A stretch of DNA of 64,000 bases from Hymenopellis radicata (taxonomy: Eukaryota; Basidiomycota; Agaricomycetes; Agaricales; Physalacriaceae): positions 23,243-87,242 of the forward strand of contig JADNRX010000235.1 of the NCBI GenBank assembly GCA_015501595.1, read 5' to 3'. The position numbers and the translations under genes are program-made. This document shows, in pieces, positions 1 to 10,445 of this stretch (the stretch's first letter is position 1; each line of letters opens with the position of its first letter). The notes under the pieces are model-generated. The model saw nothing but the letters and a program-made list of their open reading frames with translations, searched no databases and was not told the origin of the DNA.

Positions 1-293
1 TCTTTCATTCCTCTGTCCGGCGACAGGTTGTCCGCGCGTCGATCTGCTCTATTATGAGACTTAAGATGCACATAAACCTCCGAGCGTGCCGGCATGGGCA
101 GGGCCAGCACCGCCTTAGAAGTTAGGTTTCTGTTTGTACAGGAGAACCTTCATCGCCGCAAGCTTTCACCGAATAGATGCCTATGCCACAACGGGGTGGT
201 CGGCCACAAAATGAGGCCGACTGTTCGGAATACATTCAATGCATACGCCATGTCAAAGTGTGGAATTGACGGACTTCCGAGCGTGCGCAGGAC

Positions 294-299
294 TATAAA
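294..299 (+). promoter_or_regulatory. TATA box of the 357-710 gene
   Basis: TATAAA lies about 60 bp upstream of the ATG at 357, a normal distance for a fungal core promoter. Apart from this I see nothing in bases 1-356. Confidence 0.4.
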
Positions 300-356
300 T
301 TGCCTGAACCGTTAGCTCACAGCGGCCAAGACACCTAGTAACCTTCTCCAGCAAGC

Positions 357-710
357 ATGCCCCGCAAGCCTAACTACACTCCCTATCCCGGCGAAAGCGA
401 CGGTTCCCCAGCTGCTGGCTATGTGCGTCTGCACAATGGGAGCGGCGTAACAAGGAGCGATCTCTCCACGCTCGAGAAACTCCTGAAGGAAAAGAACCCG
501 AAGAACCCGCTGTATACTATTCTTGTGGGCTGCGAGCAGGGCCTGCCCAAGTACGACCATGACGAGCTCTGGTTGTACAATTTCTGGCACTCGAGCGGAG
601 ACGATGACAAGGAGCACAGCACGTTCCGCTTCTTCGCGGATGTCGGTCTGCCTGGCAAGACGCCGTGGAATGTCGCAGCGTATGTTACATCAGTTGAGAT
701 TCGAGACTGA
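357..710 (+). CDS. hypothetical protein, 117 aa, single exon
   Basis: An uninterrupted 117-codon frame starts at ATG 357 shortly after a TATA motif and a short leader, and ends TGA at 710. The protein starts MPRKPNYTPYPGESDG, is hydrophilic, and has an aromatic stretch near residue 75 (DELWLYNFWHSS). It has no signal peptide, membrane segment or motif that I recognise. Two other frames overlap it on the opposite strand, but only this one has a well-placed start and promoter motif. Function unknown. Confidence 0.5.
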   Translation: MPRKPNYTPYPGESDGSPAAGYVRLHNGSGVTRSDLSTLEKLLKEKNPKNPLYTILVGCEQGLPKYDHDELWLYNFWHSSGDDDKEHSTFRFFADVGLPGKTPWNVAAYVTSVEIRD

Positions 711-1236
711 GGAAAATCACTAACAATGTGTAGGTACCATGTGTATAAAGATGGACAGGTCACTGGCTGGACATATGACCAACCCAAGTCTGTTGAAGAA
801 GAATCCGCCTGATGGAGTTTGTTGAAACAAGAGCAATAGCACTGTACCCAGATTAGCCGGGCACTGAATCTCATTTGTAGCAGTTTCGTACACAGGCACT
901 TAAATAACTCGTCTCTCGACGGTTCGTGGGTTTGTAAGTATTTGAAATCGTTGTGTGAATCGCAAGCTCGCGTCGAAGAGAATGTTGCAGAATGCACGAA
1001 TTAACAGTTTGGCCGGAATTGACAGCTCGACATTGGTATACTGTACTATTTCGTTCAATTCGTTCGTACAGGTCACAAGGACCTCGAATTGAGAAATGTA
1101 CACGGTCACTGAAATTTGCGAAAATCCTGGGGGCCCCCGCCCCCGACGCAGCCCGCCGCTCGGCTATTGCCATATGGTAATGACGAAACGAAAATTCGTC
1201 AGACGTCAGGACAAGAGACGTATCATACGGCGGCGT
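711..1236. other. intergenic, no gene seen
   Basis: Only short overlapping frames on both strands without domain signal. It separates the small plus-strand gene from the 3' end of the minus-strand F-box copy. Confidence 0.4.
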
Positions 1237-3163
1237 TCATTCCGCCATCTCTGAAAGGTGTACAATCTCGTCGCCTTGGATCTCGTACTGAACCCCGTGG
1301 ATGGTGACACATGCAACATTCCTGCGCCTCCACTGTGGTCCTACTTCGACTTCCATCCTAATCTGTCCAAATATTATGGACGCCGGCTCTCTGACGAACA
1401 TCCAATCGTCATGATTATCGTGTTTCTGAAATCGCGCCTGTCAATCGGAGCCCACTAATTCAGACAATGATGAAGTCCTCACCGCAGCTTCTCTCCATGT
1501 CATCAACGGGAGCGTGTTCGAATTAAAGGTAGTAGCCTCGTCATGGCACAATCTGCAGATATACAAGGGCTGGTCCTCAGGCCATTGGATCACTGGCAGC
1601 GAGCGAAGCATTCGCCTTGTCGCACTCGCTTCCAGTAGAATGAAAACATCGCTCCTCCAGCAATATTTTGAATCTAAGACCAGCTGGTCCTCCGCGTTGC
1701 AGTCCCGTCCACGCCGACACGAGTGCACCAGTACAGCCGGGTACGCGACAATAGTGGCGCACTTGTCGCATTTGAAGCGAGTCACAGTCAACTCTTCACG
1801 AGTCGGAGGCAGGCCATGATCCTTTATCAATGTGAGGAGTTGGGTGTCCATGGAGCCGAGCAAGTTCTTATGCGCGGTAGCCACGGCCTGTTCGAAATCT
1901 CTGGCAGGTATCCAACGTATCTCTTGATTGATATGCGCCTCGTCGATGAGCTTCATCAAAGAGGTAAAAGGAGGACAATGAGCGATATCAATGGCGTTGA
2001 GATGTGGCATCCCCAGGTGAAGAGAGGTCAACGCCTGCTTGTACAGTCGAAGGAACTCCTCGCGTCGCTCGGCGATCACTTCCGGGTGACGTCGCACACG
2101 GACGTCCTCTATTAGCGCCATAAACTTGGGCTCGAGTTTATTCTTCCAGACTCAATAAACAGTGTCAGCGTGAGGAACGAAGTTCAATGATACTAATGTG
2201 ACTGACTGAACGGCGTAATGCGTTCAGGCCGGCACGAGTATCGGCTGGCCCGTATCACGGACTTGGTGTCGCGCCACTCGACATCTTTCCTGCAGCCTTG
2301 AGCATTGAGTCGTTTAATGATACTAGTGATGTGTTGATCATCGAAGGAACTTCTTGGGACGACTCGGAAACCAACTTACTCCATAAAACACCACTGAATT
2401 AGTGCTTTATCTGATGCCGCTTGAGCGACTTTCCGTCGCTCTCTGGCAATAATCCAAGCATCCAGAAATGCAGCACACTGTTTCCTGAATGAATACTCCT
2501 TATCTTTGATTTTAAGATCTATGTAATGTCTGGACGGCGGGTTAGAAGCCTTCAAACATCAGAGAAAGATGAGATTGCCCACATTGGCCATTCTGAGCGA
2601 TGCCGATTGTACAGACAAGTTCTACAACACGGGGCATGAAGCCTCCCTCGTCGCCTGGCCAATTCTTTGCAGTTGCACTGGAATTGTTATGTTAGAACGA
2701 AGCAACAACCGCCAAGGTTCCGCCGACTCACCGTCATCCAGTTGCGAAACATAATATTCATAAATGAAGCCTCAGACATGCCTTTAGGTACTGGAGGTAA
2801 CACTGGAAGGGCAGGATTATTTGTCCGTAGGTTCTCTCGCGCTTGACGCCACGACACTGGATTCCCGTGGACAAGCGCACGGAAGGCTTTATCGGTGCAG
2901 CGGAGGTGAAGGAGATCGAGTGGCTCTAGATGTGATATGATCTAGAGACACGATGATCACAGAAACCGCTTGACGAAGCGGGGGGACGTACGACGTCGAA
3001 TATTTCGGGAGGTAGGCCTTTGTAGAGAGGCTCTAAGGCTCCCCATAGGTGCTCTGGGACACGGCAGGTCAGATAATCGGCGTCGGAGTCGTTTTTTGTG
3101 GCGCTTCTTCTGTGGGAGGTTACTTGCATTGTCGGCGAGCTTGCGTTTCGCGTGTGGTGCCAT
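1237..3163 (-). pseudogene. F-box / Cys-rich C-terminal protein, copy 1 (frameshifted)
   Basis: This is a multi-exon paralogue of the gene at 5123. Exon 1 starts at ATG 3163 (MAPHAKRKLADNASNL) and leads into a basic KKRHK patch and the shared motif DYLTCRVPEHLW. The next exon (about 2930-2750) gives the F-box core IISHLEPLDLLHL, joined to LPPEIFDV from exon 1. A later exon has GCRKDVEWRDTKS. The long exon ending at 1441 carries a Cys/His-rich region (FKCDKCATIV...HSCRRGRDC...CRLCHD) that probably binds zinc. The last exon ends EIVHLSEMAE* at 1237. The exon 1 frame is broken by one extra A in a run (plus-strand T6, 3092-3097), so the motif DYLTCRVPEHLW falls in another frame. F-box proteins are usually substrate adaptors of SCF ubiquitin ligases; that role here is inferred. 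Confidence 0.65.
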
Positions 3164-3262
3164 CTAAGGAAGAATAATGAAGATGTGATGCCGGGAAACT
3201 ATGTCCAGAGATGGAAGTGAGAGTAAAGTCAGTGTATTGTGCTGTGTACGGAATAAGACCTG

Positions 3263-3512
3263 TTCACTGGATGTTAAGCAACTATTTTCAGTGTAAATTA
3301 AGCTGTAAGTATGTAATTTTTTTACAGTAAAATTTTAGTCTTTTTACACTGCAAATTTTTAAGCATTTTCAGTAATTTCTGTCCTCTTTGAAATTTTATA
3401 TAATAATTTCAGCTATCAGTAAAATTTTAGTAAAATGTACCTGTAAAATATCAAATTGGATCTGAACTACTCTGTAAATAATTTTCATGTTTACAGGGTT
3501 TTTTCCAGTGAA
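3263..3512. repeat. AT-rich MITE-like element
   Basis: A 250-bp AT-rich tract is bounded by TTCACTGG at 3263 and its reverse complement CCAGTGAA at 3505-3512. The interior repeats CTGTAA and TTTACAG motifs in both orientations, typical of subterminal repeats of a non-autonomous DNA transposon. No clear target-site duplication was found, so this is tentative. Confidence 0.35.
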
Positions 3513-4023
3513 AAAGTTGGCTATGAATCAATGTTGTGGGTCCTTTCCCACAATAAGGAAATAGAACAATAGCGCGTTACATAACTGCTGTGCACATCGT
3601 GATGGAGGGAGTGTAGACTATAGTTGAGCAATAGAAAGTGGGCAAGAGCAAGGCCGGAAAGTTTCTCGAGCGGCTTGCGCAGATTGTTTGAAAAGTAGTG
3701 TTCGTTAGAGCCAAGTTAGAGCAGGTTTATAAATGATAGGCTGTCCATACACAAACGACGATCCACGAGAATGTCGTGATTTGACTGATGAAGGTAAGAC
3801 GGGAGAGGCTGAAGCGCAATTGCCAAAAACGGACGATCCGCTGATTCCGAATCCGATTGAGCTTCGCAGAGTTGAACACCCACGTCCTCATGTCGTCCTC
3901 ATGTCTCCCTTACCGGGCGGTCCAGGATCTGTACTCGTTGCGCTGGTGCCGTCCGCGCCGCGTCCATGATCTGGACGGCACGTGGTAATTTGGCTCTTGA
4001 ACCCTGCTTGAACCCAAACCACC
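3513..4023. other. intergenic, no gene seen
   Basis: A 78-codon frame from 3733 has no start context or similarity I can support. The interval is probably promoter and leader of the gene at 4024. Confidence 0.35.
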
Positions 4024-5014
4024 ATGTTGTCACTGCTGAAGCGCCGGCTGCCCGCCAAATCGCTACTATCTCAATGCCACCCGCGCTACACGTCCAGCAC
4101 CTCCTCAGAGCCGCCTCCGCCTGAATCGTCTGCGTCGCCAGAACCAGAACCAGAACCAGAGCCAGAGCCAGAAGTGAGCTCACCATCTCACACTTGGAAG
4201 CCCATTCATAGTCGCCAAAGCCAATAATATTGAGCAATATCCCTCGGTATTCACTAGAAGAAGAGACCTCGACCACGATGGATAGCATCCGAAATAAGCT
4301 TGGCGACGAACGATCCCGCGCGTACTTCCAGACGCGCCTCGACGTTCCCATTTCCAGATACCTCGCGATCAACGGCCTGCCCAGCGGCAACTTCTACCAC
4401 CTCCACCCCGAGGTTCTTGCTGAGAGACTAGCAAACATATTGGGTGTCTACGGCTCAGTGCGCATCGAAATCCGTACGTTCGCCCATCGCTAGCTACTCC
4501 GACTTTGATTGTTTCAGCTGTTCCGCTTGACGAGCACGAACAGCGTCTGCGGGTCAAGCACGCGCATCTCCGCGGTTATGCCAAGTTTCTCGACGTCGAC
4601 CATGCAGTAAACGCGCTTGAAGCAAGCTGGGCCGAAGGGACGGGAAGGGATTTCACGATAGGCAGACTGCGGTTCTACCTCAATTACCAGCACAAGTCGT
4701 TCTTGCCGCTGACGAGCTCGACGAAGAAACGATTTCAAGGTGCGCTTCTTCTTGTTCCTTGCGCCACTGCATACTCAATTTCGTCAGTGGTGGTCGCGGA
4801 GAAGTAATTTGAATGTACATCATGTCCGTGGCCAGCACATTTTCTGCGCCTGAAAACTGACATCAATTCTACAGGATCTGAAGCCAGAGAAACCAAATAT
4901 TACCTTGTACATCTATGTATATCCGTTCTGCGTCCAGGGACAGAGCCCATGCGTCTCGAATCTTCGGTCCGTACAACTGTCACTCCACTTCTTTTGATGA
5001 GCACAGCTTGTTGA
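4024..5014 (+). CDS. putative mitochondrial RRM-like RNA-binding protein
   Basis: Four exons are inferred: 4024-4173, 4266-4473, 4518-4739 and 4875-5014, giving about 239 aa. The start has good context (ccaccATG). Residues 1-25 (MLSLLKRRLPAKSLLSQ) are basic and amphipathic, like a mitochondrial presequence, followed by a Glu-Pro repeat. The body resembles an RRM fold: an RNP2-like YLAINGLP near residue 75 and an RNP1-like LRGYAKFLDVDHAVNAL near 140. The exon 2 acceptor at 4265 is weak but is the only one that keeps frame. A degenerate, internally deleted copy lies at 11788. The RRM assignment is by pattern only. Confidence 0.5.
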
Positions 5015-5122
5015 TGTTTTGTCTTATCGTGAGAAAGAACTTGGATAAGTATAAGAACTTATTGTGAGTCCCATCTTGGACTCATACTTCCATCTCCCCT
5101 TACACCACCATCTCACTCAACC

Positions 5123-6951
5123 ATGATTGTGCAAGCTACTGCATTGAAGCGCAAACTTGACGGCACCGATAGCTGTTCGCCGAAGAAGCGCCACAGAAGC
5201 GCTGTAGTCGAAGACGACTATCTGACGTGTCGTGTTCCGGAACATCTATGGAGCGCATTGCAAACCCTCTACGCCGAATGCCCTCCTGCGTCGTTGTAAG
5301 TCGACGTGTCCCGCCGATTGTTTTTCTGAATATGGTTCTCCAGATTTTATCCCATTTAGAACCCTTCGATCTGCTGCGCCTTAGTTGTGTGAATAAGGCC
5401 TTTCGTGTGCTCATTCATAGTAATCCGGGGGCGTGGCGTCAAGCACGAGAGAACTTGAAGACGAACAATCTGATGCTTCCAGTGTTACCGATGGCGCCGC
5501 TAGGTATGACTGAAGCCTCTTTTATCAACCTTGTATTCAACGCGACAAACATGGTGGGCGGAGCCTTTTAGTACATTTCTTTGTGTTCTTAACATTGTGA
5601 TTTCAGTGCTGCGAACAATCTCCCCCCGCAACCTCTCGCAGGCGAACCGGTCTTCGATGGGCACAGTGAGTACATAGGTATTTTTATCCCCGTTTCCTCT
5701 TTGAAAGTCTGTTAGATGTGGCGTAATTCCCAAACTCCCTCGTGAGTACAAAACTGAGTGTAATCGTTTTGTCCGCGCTTGGCTAGCTCGCGCGGCGGCG
5801 GAGAAGGCCGCCCGCAAGATTTCTGACAAAGTGGCCGTTAAAGAGCGTTTCAATGAGTATGTTGATTTCGTCGCAATTTGTTTTCAGTGGATAACAATAT
5901 TGTAGTATCATCGAACGACTTACTCTTGAAGGGTGCCGGAATGATGTCGAGTGGCGCGACACCAAATCACTTATACTGGCCCACCCATATTCTCGTCGGC
6001 CTGAGCGCTTTACTGATTCCGGTTAGTCTTTTCTACTCCAACTTGCACTTTCTAACATTTCTTCAGTTTGCGAGAAGAAACTTAAGCCTGCAATTCTTGT
6101 CTTATTCGAGGAAGGTCGGATTGAGCGTCTTCCAGAGGTGATCGCCCAGCGACGCGAGGAGTTCCTTGAACTGTATGCACGAGCATTAACCTTCCTTCCC
6201 CGTGGAATGCCCCGCCTCAACGCTATCGACATCATTCATCACGATCCCTTTCCCTCTTTGATGAGGCTTGTCGAAGAGACTGACGTTAATGAAGAAGTAC
6301 CTTGGATGTGTCTTAAAGAATTTGCCCAGGTCATGCTTGCGGCTCATCAAGCCTTGCGCGGCGCGATGGATGCTCAGCTTTTTCCGCTGATGAGGGATCA
6401 CGGCCTGCCTCAGACCCGGGAGGAGCTGGCGTTAACTCGGTTCAAGTGTGATAAATGCGCGACAGTTGTGGCTTACACTGGTGTCTTTGCGCATTCGTGT
6501 CGGCGTGGACGGGACGTTACTGTTGAGCGGGGATTGGAGTGGACACGGCAGTATCGATGGAGGAGTCATGTTTTCGTCCCGCGGGAAGCGAGTGTGACGA
6601 GGCGACTGCTTTATTCCGAGTTGAGCAGCACTCCTTCTGGTGGCAGAGACGATCTCCGGTTGTATGTTTGTAGGACATGCCACGATCGGGATGCGTTCAA
6701 TGAGAATAAGCTGTTGTTGATGACATGGAGAGGGGCTGCGGTAAGTGATTTCATGTGCGTCTTCGAGGTTCTAGGAATGACGGGAGTATGTGCAGGAATA
6801 TGAGATTCATGATGATTGGATGTTCGTTAGGGAGCCATTGTCCAAGACCTTTGGATTGAGGAGAAGGGGAGTGGAGGGGGGAGGCCGGGGTGCTTCGTGT
6901 GTAATGATCCATTGGTTCAGTATGAGATTCGTGGCGAGGTCGTGAACCTCT
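5123..6951 (+). pseudogene. F-box / Cys-rich protein, copy 2, cut at its 3' end by an LTR retrotransposon
   Basis: Exon 1 starts at ATG 5123 (MIVQATALKRKLDG) and contains KKRHRSA and DYLTCRVPEHLW. The F-box exon starts at 5344 (ILSHLEPFDLLRL). Further exons give CRNDVEWRDTKS (about 5907-6020) and the long C-terminal exon 6065-6740 with PEVIAQRREEF and the Cys/His cluster (FKCDKCATVV...HSCRRGRDV...CRTCHD). The last exon starts at 6831 after TTAG and encodes CFVCNDPLVQYEIRGEVVNL, ending exactly at the LTR. The lost codons resume at 10216 (SEM), matching copy 1 (HLSEMAE*). Exon 1 is about 7 nt shorter than copy 1 at the F-box junction, which breaks frame with canonical splicing, so the gene may have been broken before the insertion. 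Confidence 0.6.
6947..6951. repeat. target-site duplication CCTCT (left copy)
   Basis: The same five bases occur at 10211-10215. Removing one copy plus the element restores the reading frame VNL-SEM of the F-box gene, so it is a genuine target-site duplication. Confidence 0.9.
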
Positions 6952-7371
6952 TGTTATGGAAATGGGGTAAAATGGCGCGTCGCGTGGTGCGCGAAGGTTC
7001 TGATGCGCCGCAAGTGTTCTCGCGTGCTTCGCGAGAGCGTAGGGTTCGATCGCCGTACAGAACTGTCTGTAGCGAACTGGAAATGAAATGATGAGTGGCG
7101 CGAAGTCTGTGTTGCGCGCGAGAGGAAAGGAGAGAAGCAAAGAGTTAAGATAAAAGCAAGTAAAATTCGTATCCGTAGGTTGTCAACATGGTAGTAGTGG
7201 TAAGGTAAAACTATGCTAATCGACAGTATATATAGTGTCTGGCGAGGCTGTGCTGTGGAAAGCTGTGGAATGAACGAGTGCGTTCGCGGGTTCGCGCAGT
7301 AAACTGGAAGCCCGAGGTAGCCGATACCTGTCTGCTTCCGAGAGGCTGGAAAGTAGTATAGATCCATAACA
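6952..7371 (-). repeat. LTR (3' LTR of the minus-strand element)
   Basis: 420 bp, apparently identical to 9791-10210. It contains a TATATATA stretch near 7230 and ends CCATAACA. It lies directly against the last codons of the F-box gene; reading on in that frame gives about 50 LTR-derived codons to a stop at 7091. Confidence 0.9.
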
Positions 7372-7794
7372 AAGCCCCCCTTGCGTGAAGTCGCGAAAGA
7401 AAGTGTAAATGCGCTCTCACTCGGACCTCGGACCGAACTCCGCATCTCGACTCAAACACTCATGTTCGCCGCCTCAGCACTCCGCTGTTACTTCATCCAC
7501 AGCCTCTCTTCTCTATTCAATGCTGTATCATTCGATAAACTCTTCCATAGCGGTGTTTTCCTCGTTATTAATGTTGATTTATGTCGGAAATTGGAAACTC
7601 GGTGCAGTAAAGGATCTACATGGTGAACGAGCAATTGAGGTGCGTCCTTCCGTAAATTTGAGACCCTAAAATCCTCCTGATATGCCTGATCTGCAGCTAA
7701 TGCTCTAGATATCACAGTACTTGTATGTGCACTGTATATTGAAGATGACGATTCCGAACGACACGGTGCATCCGATTATGAGTCGTCAGCATCC

Positions 7795-8483
7795 AGTGTT
7801 GTCATTAAAGGTAAAGGCTTTAATAATGAAAGACCTTTAATTAGGGTTTAATAAAGAGCTTTAATTATGCAAAATTTTGATTAAAGGCCTTATAAAGACT
7901 TTAACATTTTAGTACTGGAGTACTGTACTGTTCCGACCGTAAGTTCGCAGCGTGTAACGCGTTATGCCGCGAACTTACATGGAACAAGTTCGTTTTCAGG
8001 CACCTGGCCTGATTTGGCAGTTGAAATCTAGCCCCGTTACGCGTTATCCTGAGCCGTAAGTTAGGTTCGCACAGCCGCATGACACGTTATGCGAATATCC
8101 GGTCGGAACGATACAGTAGTTCGACTGTTAATTCATATGTCACTTCTGAAAGCAAAGCTATACATACTGCATTTCACATTATGGCTAACATTTTCAGGAT
8201 TACCTTACTTAGAAAGGAAATTTTTGAATTTGCCTAATAACAGATGCATCTAAATTGAGTAAAATTTATCTCCATTCCAGATTATGAAGCTGTTTGTTGT
8301 AAGTTGATACTATATCAAGTCATAGACTACTTAATAATAATCAATTTAAGAGCTTAGATAATGATTTTAAGAAGTAGTTAAGGGCTTTAATGACTGGCCT
8401 TTATAAAGGCTTTAATGCATGTAAAGCCTTTATATATCTTTAATACAAAAAGACCCCTTTAAAAGGCCTTTAATGACAACACT
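7795..8483. mobile_element. nested TIR DNA transposon (MITE-like), 689 bp
   Basis: The 17-bp perfect terminal inverted repeat AGTGTTGTCATTAAAGG starts at 7795 and its complement ends at 8483. The 10-bp sequence GTCAGCATCC lies directly outside both ends (7785-7794 and 8484-8493) as a direct repeat. The subterminal DNA is AT-rich with many TTAAAGG and CCTTTAA motifs in both orientations, and there is no coding capacity. A 10-bp target duplication fits Mutator-like elements (usually 8-11 bp), but the family is not proven. It interrupts the LTR element, so it inserted later than, or together with, a master copy. Confidence 0.85.
7923..8116. repeat. inner inverted-repeat element within the 689-bp TIR element
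   Basis: CTGTACTGTTCCGACCG at 7923 is mirrored by CGGTCGGAACGATACAG ending at 8116 (two mismatches), with TA on both outer sides. Internal GAACTTAC / GTAAGTTC copies form further hairpins. This would suit a TA-target element nested inside the larger one, or simply complex subterminal structure. Confidence 0.45.
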
Positions 8484-8684
8484 GTCAGCATCCTCAACAC
8501 TGGTGTCATGTGTCTGGATATCCAACTCGCTTTCCTCATAATCTGACTGGTTACTGGACTCTAAGATCCCTTCATCAGAACTGTAAGTCTCGTTATCTGA
8601 CTCGCTATGGTCTGATTCTAGACGAAGTTCGTCAAGAACTTCCTGATATAGGTCGTTATACTCGAATACGTCCTGCACATCCAT
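8484..8684 (-). CDS. short acidic ORF of the LTR element, disrupted by a TIR insertion
   Basis: This frame starts at ATG 8684 inside the gag-like ORF in another frame (MDVQDVFEYNDLYQEV) and is rich in Asp, Glu and Ser. At 8484 it meets a nested TIR element, which adds a foreign tail. With the insert and one 10-bp repeat removed it would end D-D-S-stop just beyond. Function unknown; it could be an artefact of overlapping frames. Confidence 0.35.
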
Positions 8685-9751
8685 CCTGGATCTGTGTCTG
8701 AATCTGAATCTGAATTGTCCTGGTATTCGTTTGGCTGGACAGTGTTATGATGCTGTCTACCCGGTGAATCGTATCCCGATGTACTTGCAATGCCCGACCG
8801 TTGTGAAGTATAGTATGTCTCGTATGCGGTCTGAGGGGTCAGTGGCTGACTTGTGAATGGCCCTCGACCAGTCATCTCATCACCTCGAGTCGTGCGACGG
8901 TCTGGCTCTGTTCGACGTGGAGCTCCGGTTTCCCAGTCGTGACATTCATCGAGCATGGTGAGCAAGTCTTCCGTCTGTGCGATTAGACCCAAAACATTCA
9001 CCTCATAGTCATGCTTTGTAACCCATAGACTAATATCATTCTCGCTATCCCATTGTGGTAGGGTGACTGAGTGAGAATTTATCAATGAATCAGCTGCATC
9101 TTTGACTCTTGCTTGTAGGGCTAGCAGGAAACGACGATGATGGAACGGATGGAGTTGGTAGGCACGGATATTTCCAGCTCCATCGAAGACTACTAGAGGA
9201 TTGAGGATAAGGTTTCTCAAAAGATACAACTCTTCACTGAAAACCTGGTCGATTTGAGCGGTGGATAATGTACGCAGTGAAGTGTAATCACTATTTCCAG
9301 CCTTACTAGACAGCAGTCTCAAGGCTGTAATCCTTCGCTTGTGCCAGTTCTCGTGATCAGATTGTAAATACTCCCTGGCAAGATATCCTATGTATACGTC
9401 CCCCGCCAAGCGATTGATTGCGGACTTGGGCTGGAAATGCATAAGCTCCGGCAACTCGACTTGTTCTTCCTCAAAGCCATATTTTCTCCATCCTCCTCGT
9501 GGTCGTTCAAATGCACCGTCAAGATGAGGATGAAGCTGATCAGCATCATCAATGTTACCCGTGCAAAGATGACCCCAATCAGTGCGTACACTGCGGGATC
9601 GTGGAGACGAGTAGTAGGCAGTGTCATGTGTGGCTGTGGGGTACTGCCCGTGCGTGAATGAGGCTGCGGGCCACTGCCTTCTATTTGATGTGGTTGTGCG
9701 GGACTGCCGTGTCGTGTTTGTGGGGGTCTGCCCCGTCGTGTAGTATGCCAT
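8618..9751 (-). CDS. gag-like protein of the LTR element
   Basis: The open frame continues upstream into the 5' LTR (to 9979), but the first sensible ATG after the LTR is 9751 (MAYYTTGQTPTN). The protein is about 377 aa. A Ser/Thr/Arg-rich N-terminus is followed by a helical domain with FQPKSAINRLAGDVYIGYL and LRRNLILNPLVV-like segments, and an acidic tail DNSDSDSDTDPGW. No zinc knuckle CX2CX4HX4C is seen. Gag is inferred from position and composition. Confidence 0.6.
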   Translation of the reverse strand: MAYYTTGQTPTNTTRQSRTTTSNRRQWPAASFTHGQYPTATHDTAYYSSPRSRSVRTDWGHLCTGNIDDADQLHPHLDGAFERPRGGWRKYGFEEEQVELPELMHFQPKSAINRLAGDVYIGYLAREYLQSDHENWHKRRITALRLLSSKAGNSDYTSLRTLSTAQIDQVFSEELYLLRNLILNPLVVFDGAGNIRAYQLHPFHHRRFLLALQARVKDAADSLINSHSVTLPQWDSENDISLWVTKHDYEVNVLGLIAQTEDLLTMLDECHDWETGAPRRTEPDRRTTRGDEMTGRGPFTSQPLTPQTAYETYYTSQRSGIASTSGYDSPGRQHHNTVQPNEYQDNSDSDSDTDPGWMCRTYSSITTYIRKFLTNFV

Positions 9752-9790
9752 GCTTGTTCTGCTTGGCAATGAAGATAATGTGTCCACCAA

Positions 9791-10210
9791 TGTTATGGAA
9801 ATGGGGTAAAATGGCGCGTCGCGTGGTGCGCGAAGGTTCTGATGCGCCGCAAGTGTTCTCGCGTGCTTCGCGAGAGCGTAGGGTTCGATCGCCGTACAGA
9901 ACTGTCTGTAGCGAACTGGAAATGAAATGATGAGTGGCGCGAAGTCTGTGTTGCGCGCGAGAGGAAAGGAGAGAAGCAAAGAGTTAAGATAAAAGCAAGT
10001 AAAATTCGTATCCGTAGGTTGTCAACATGGTAGTAGTGGTAAGGTAAAACTATGCTAATCGACAGTATATATAGTGTCTGGCGAGGCTGTGCTGTGGAAA
10101 GCTGTGGAATGAACGAGTGCGTTCGCGGGTTCGCGCAGTAAACTGGAAGCCCGAGGTAGCCGATACCTGTCTGCTTCCGAGAGGCTGGAAAGTAGTATAG
10201 ATCCATAACA
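9791..10210 (-). repeat. LTR (5' LTR of the minus-strand element)
   Basis: 420 bp, apparently identical to the left LTR. Read on the minus strand, TATATATA (10068-10077) is the likely LTR promoter driving the gag-like ORF that begins at 9751. Confidence 0.9.
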
Positions 10211-10445
10211 CCTCTCGGAGATGAGGCGTGAGCCGTCTGGGACTACGCATGTAGCAGCATTTCATGAACACGCTATTTTGTACTTCTCTTCTCTACGTTC
10301 AGCGTTGCGAACATTTGAAAGGTCGCTTTGCAGCCTAAAGAGTTTGTCTCAAATTGTGGTTGGTTACAACGGCATTTCTCGGCAAGACATGAAGCCAATA
10401 GCACATAGGCGCAAACAAAGGACCATTTCTTTCCCGCCCTTCTTC

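Larger units (their letters stand above)
6952..10210 (-). mobile_element. LTR retrotransposon, non-autonomous, gag-like ORF only
   Basis: Two 420-bp LTRs (6952-7371 and 9791-10210) look identical base for base. They start TGTTATGGA and end TCCATAACA, a 9-bp terminal inverted repeat. CCTCT directly flanks both outer ends (6947-6951 and 10211-10215) as a 5-bp target-site duplication. The element reads on the minus strand: its polypurine tract CAAGGGGGGCTT abuts the left LTR (7372 on) and the main ORF runs leftward. The 2.4 kb interior has no protease, integrase or reverse transcriptase, so it must depend on an autonomous relative. Visually identical LTRs imply a recent insertion. TG..CA ends are common to LTR elements, so the superfamily is not assigned. 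Confidence 0.92.

Noticed and set aside
6787..6945. Alternative last exon of F-box copy 2 starting GAATATG (stop at 6945)
   Set aside because: Comparison with copy 1 shows that the acceptor TTCGTTAG at 6830 gives CFVCNDPLVQYEI, the conserved end; the other exon does not align.
9752..9979. Extension of the gag-like frame into the 5' LTR
   Set aside because: The upstream Met lies inside the LTR and the same residues are encoded by the other LTR; the start at 9751 after the LTR is more sensible.
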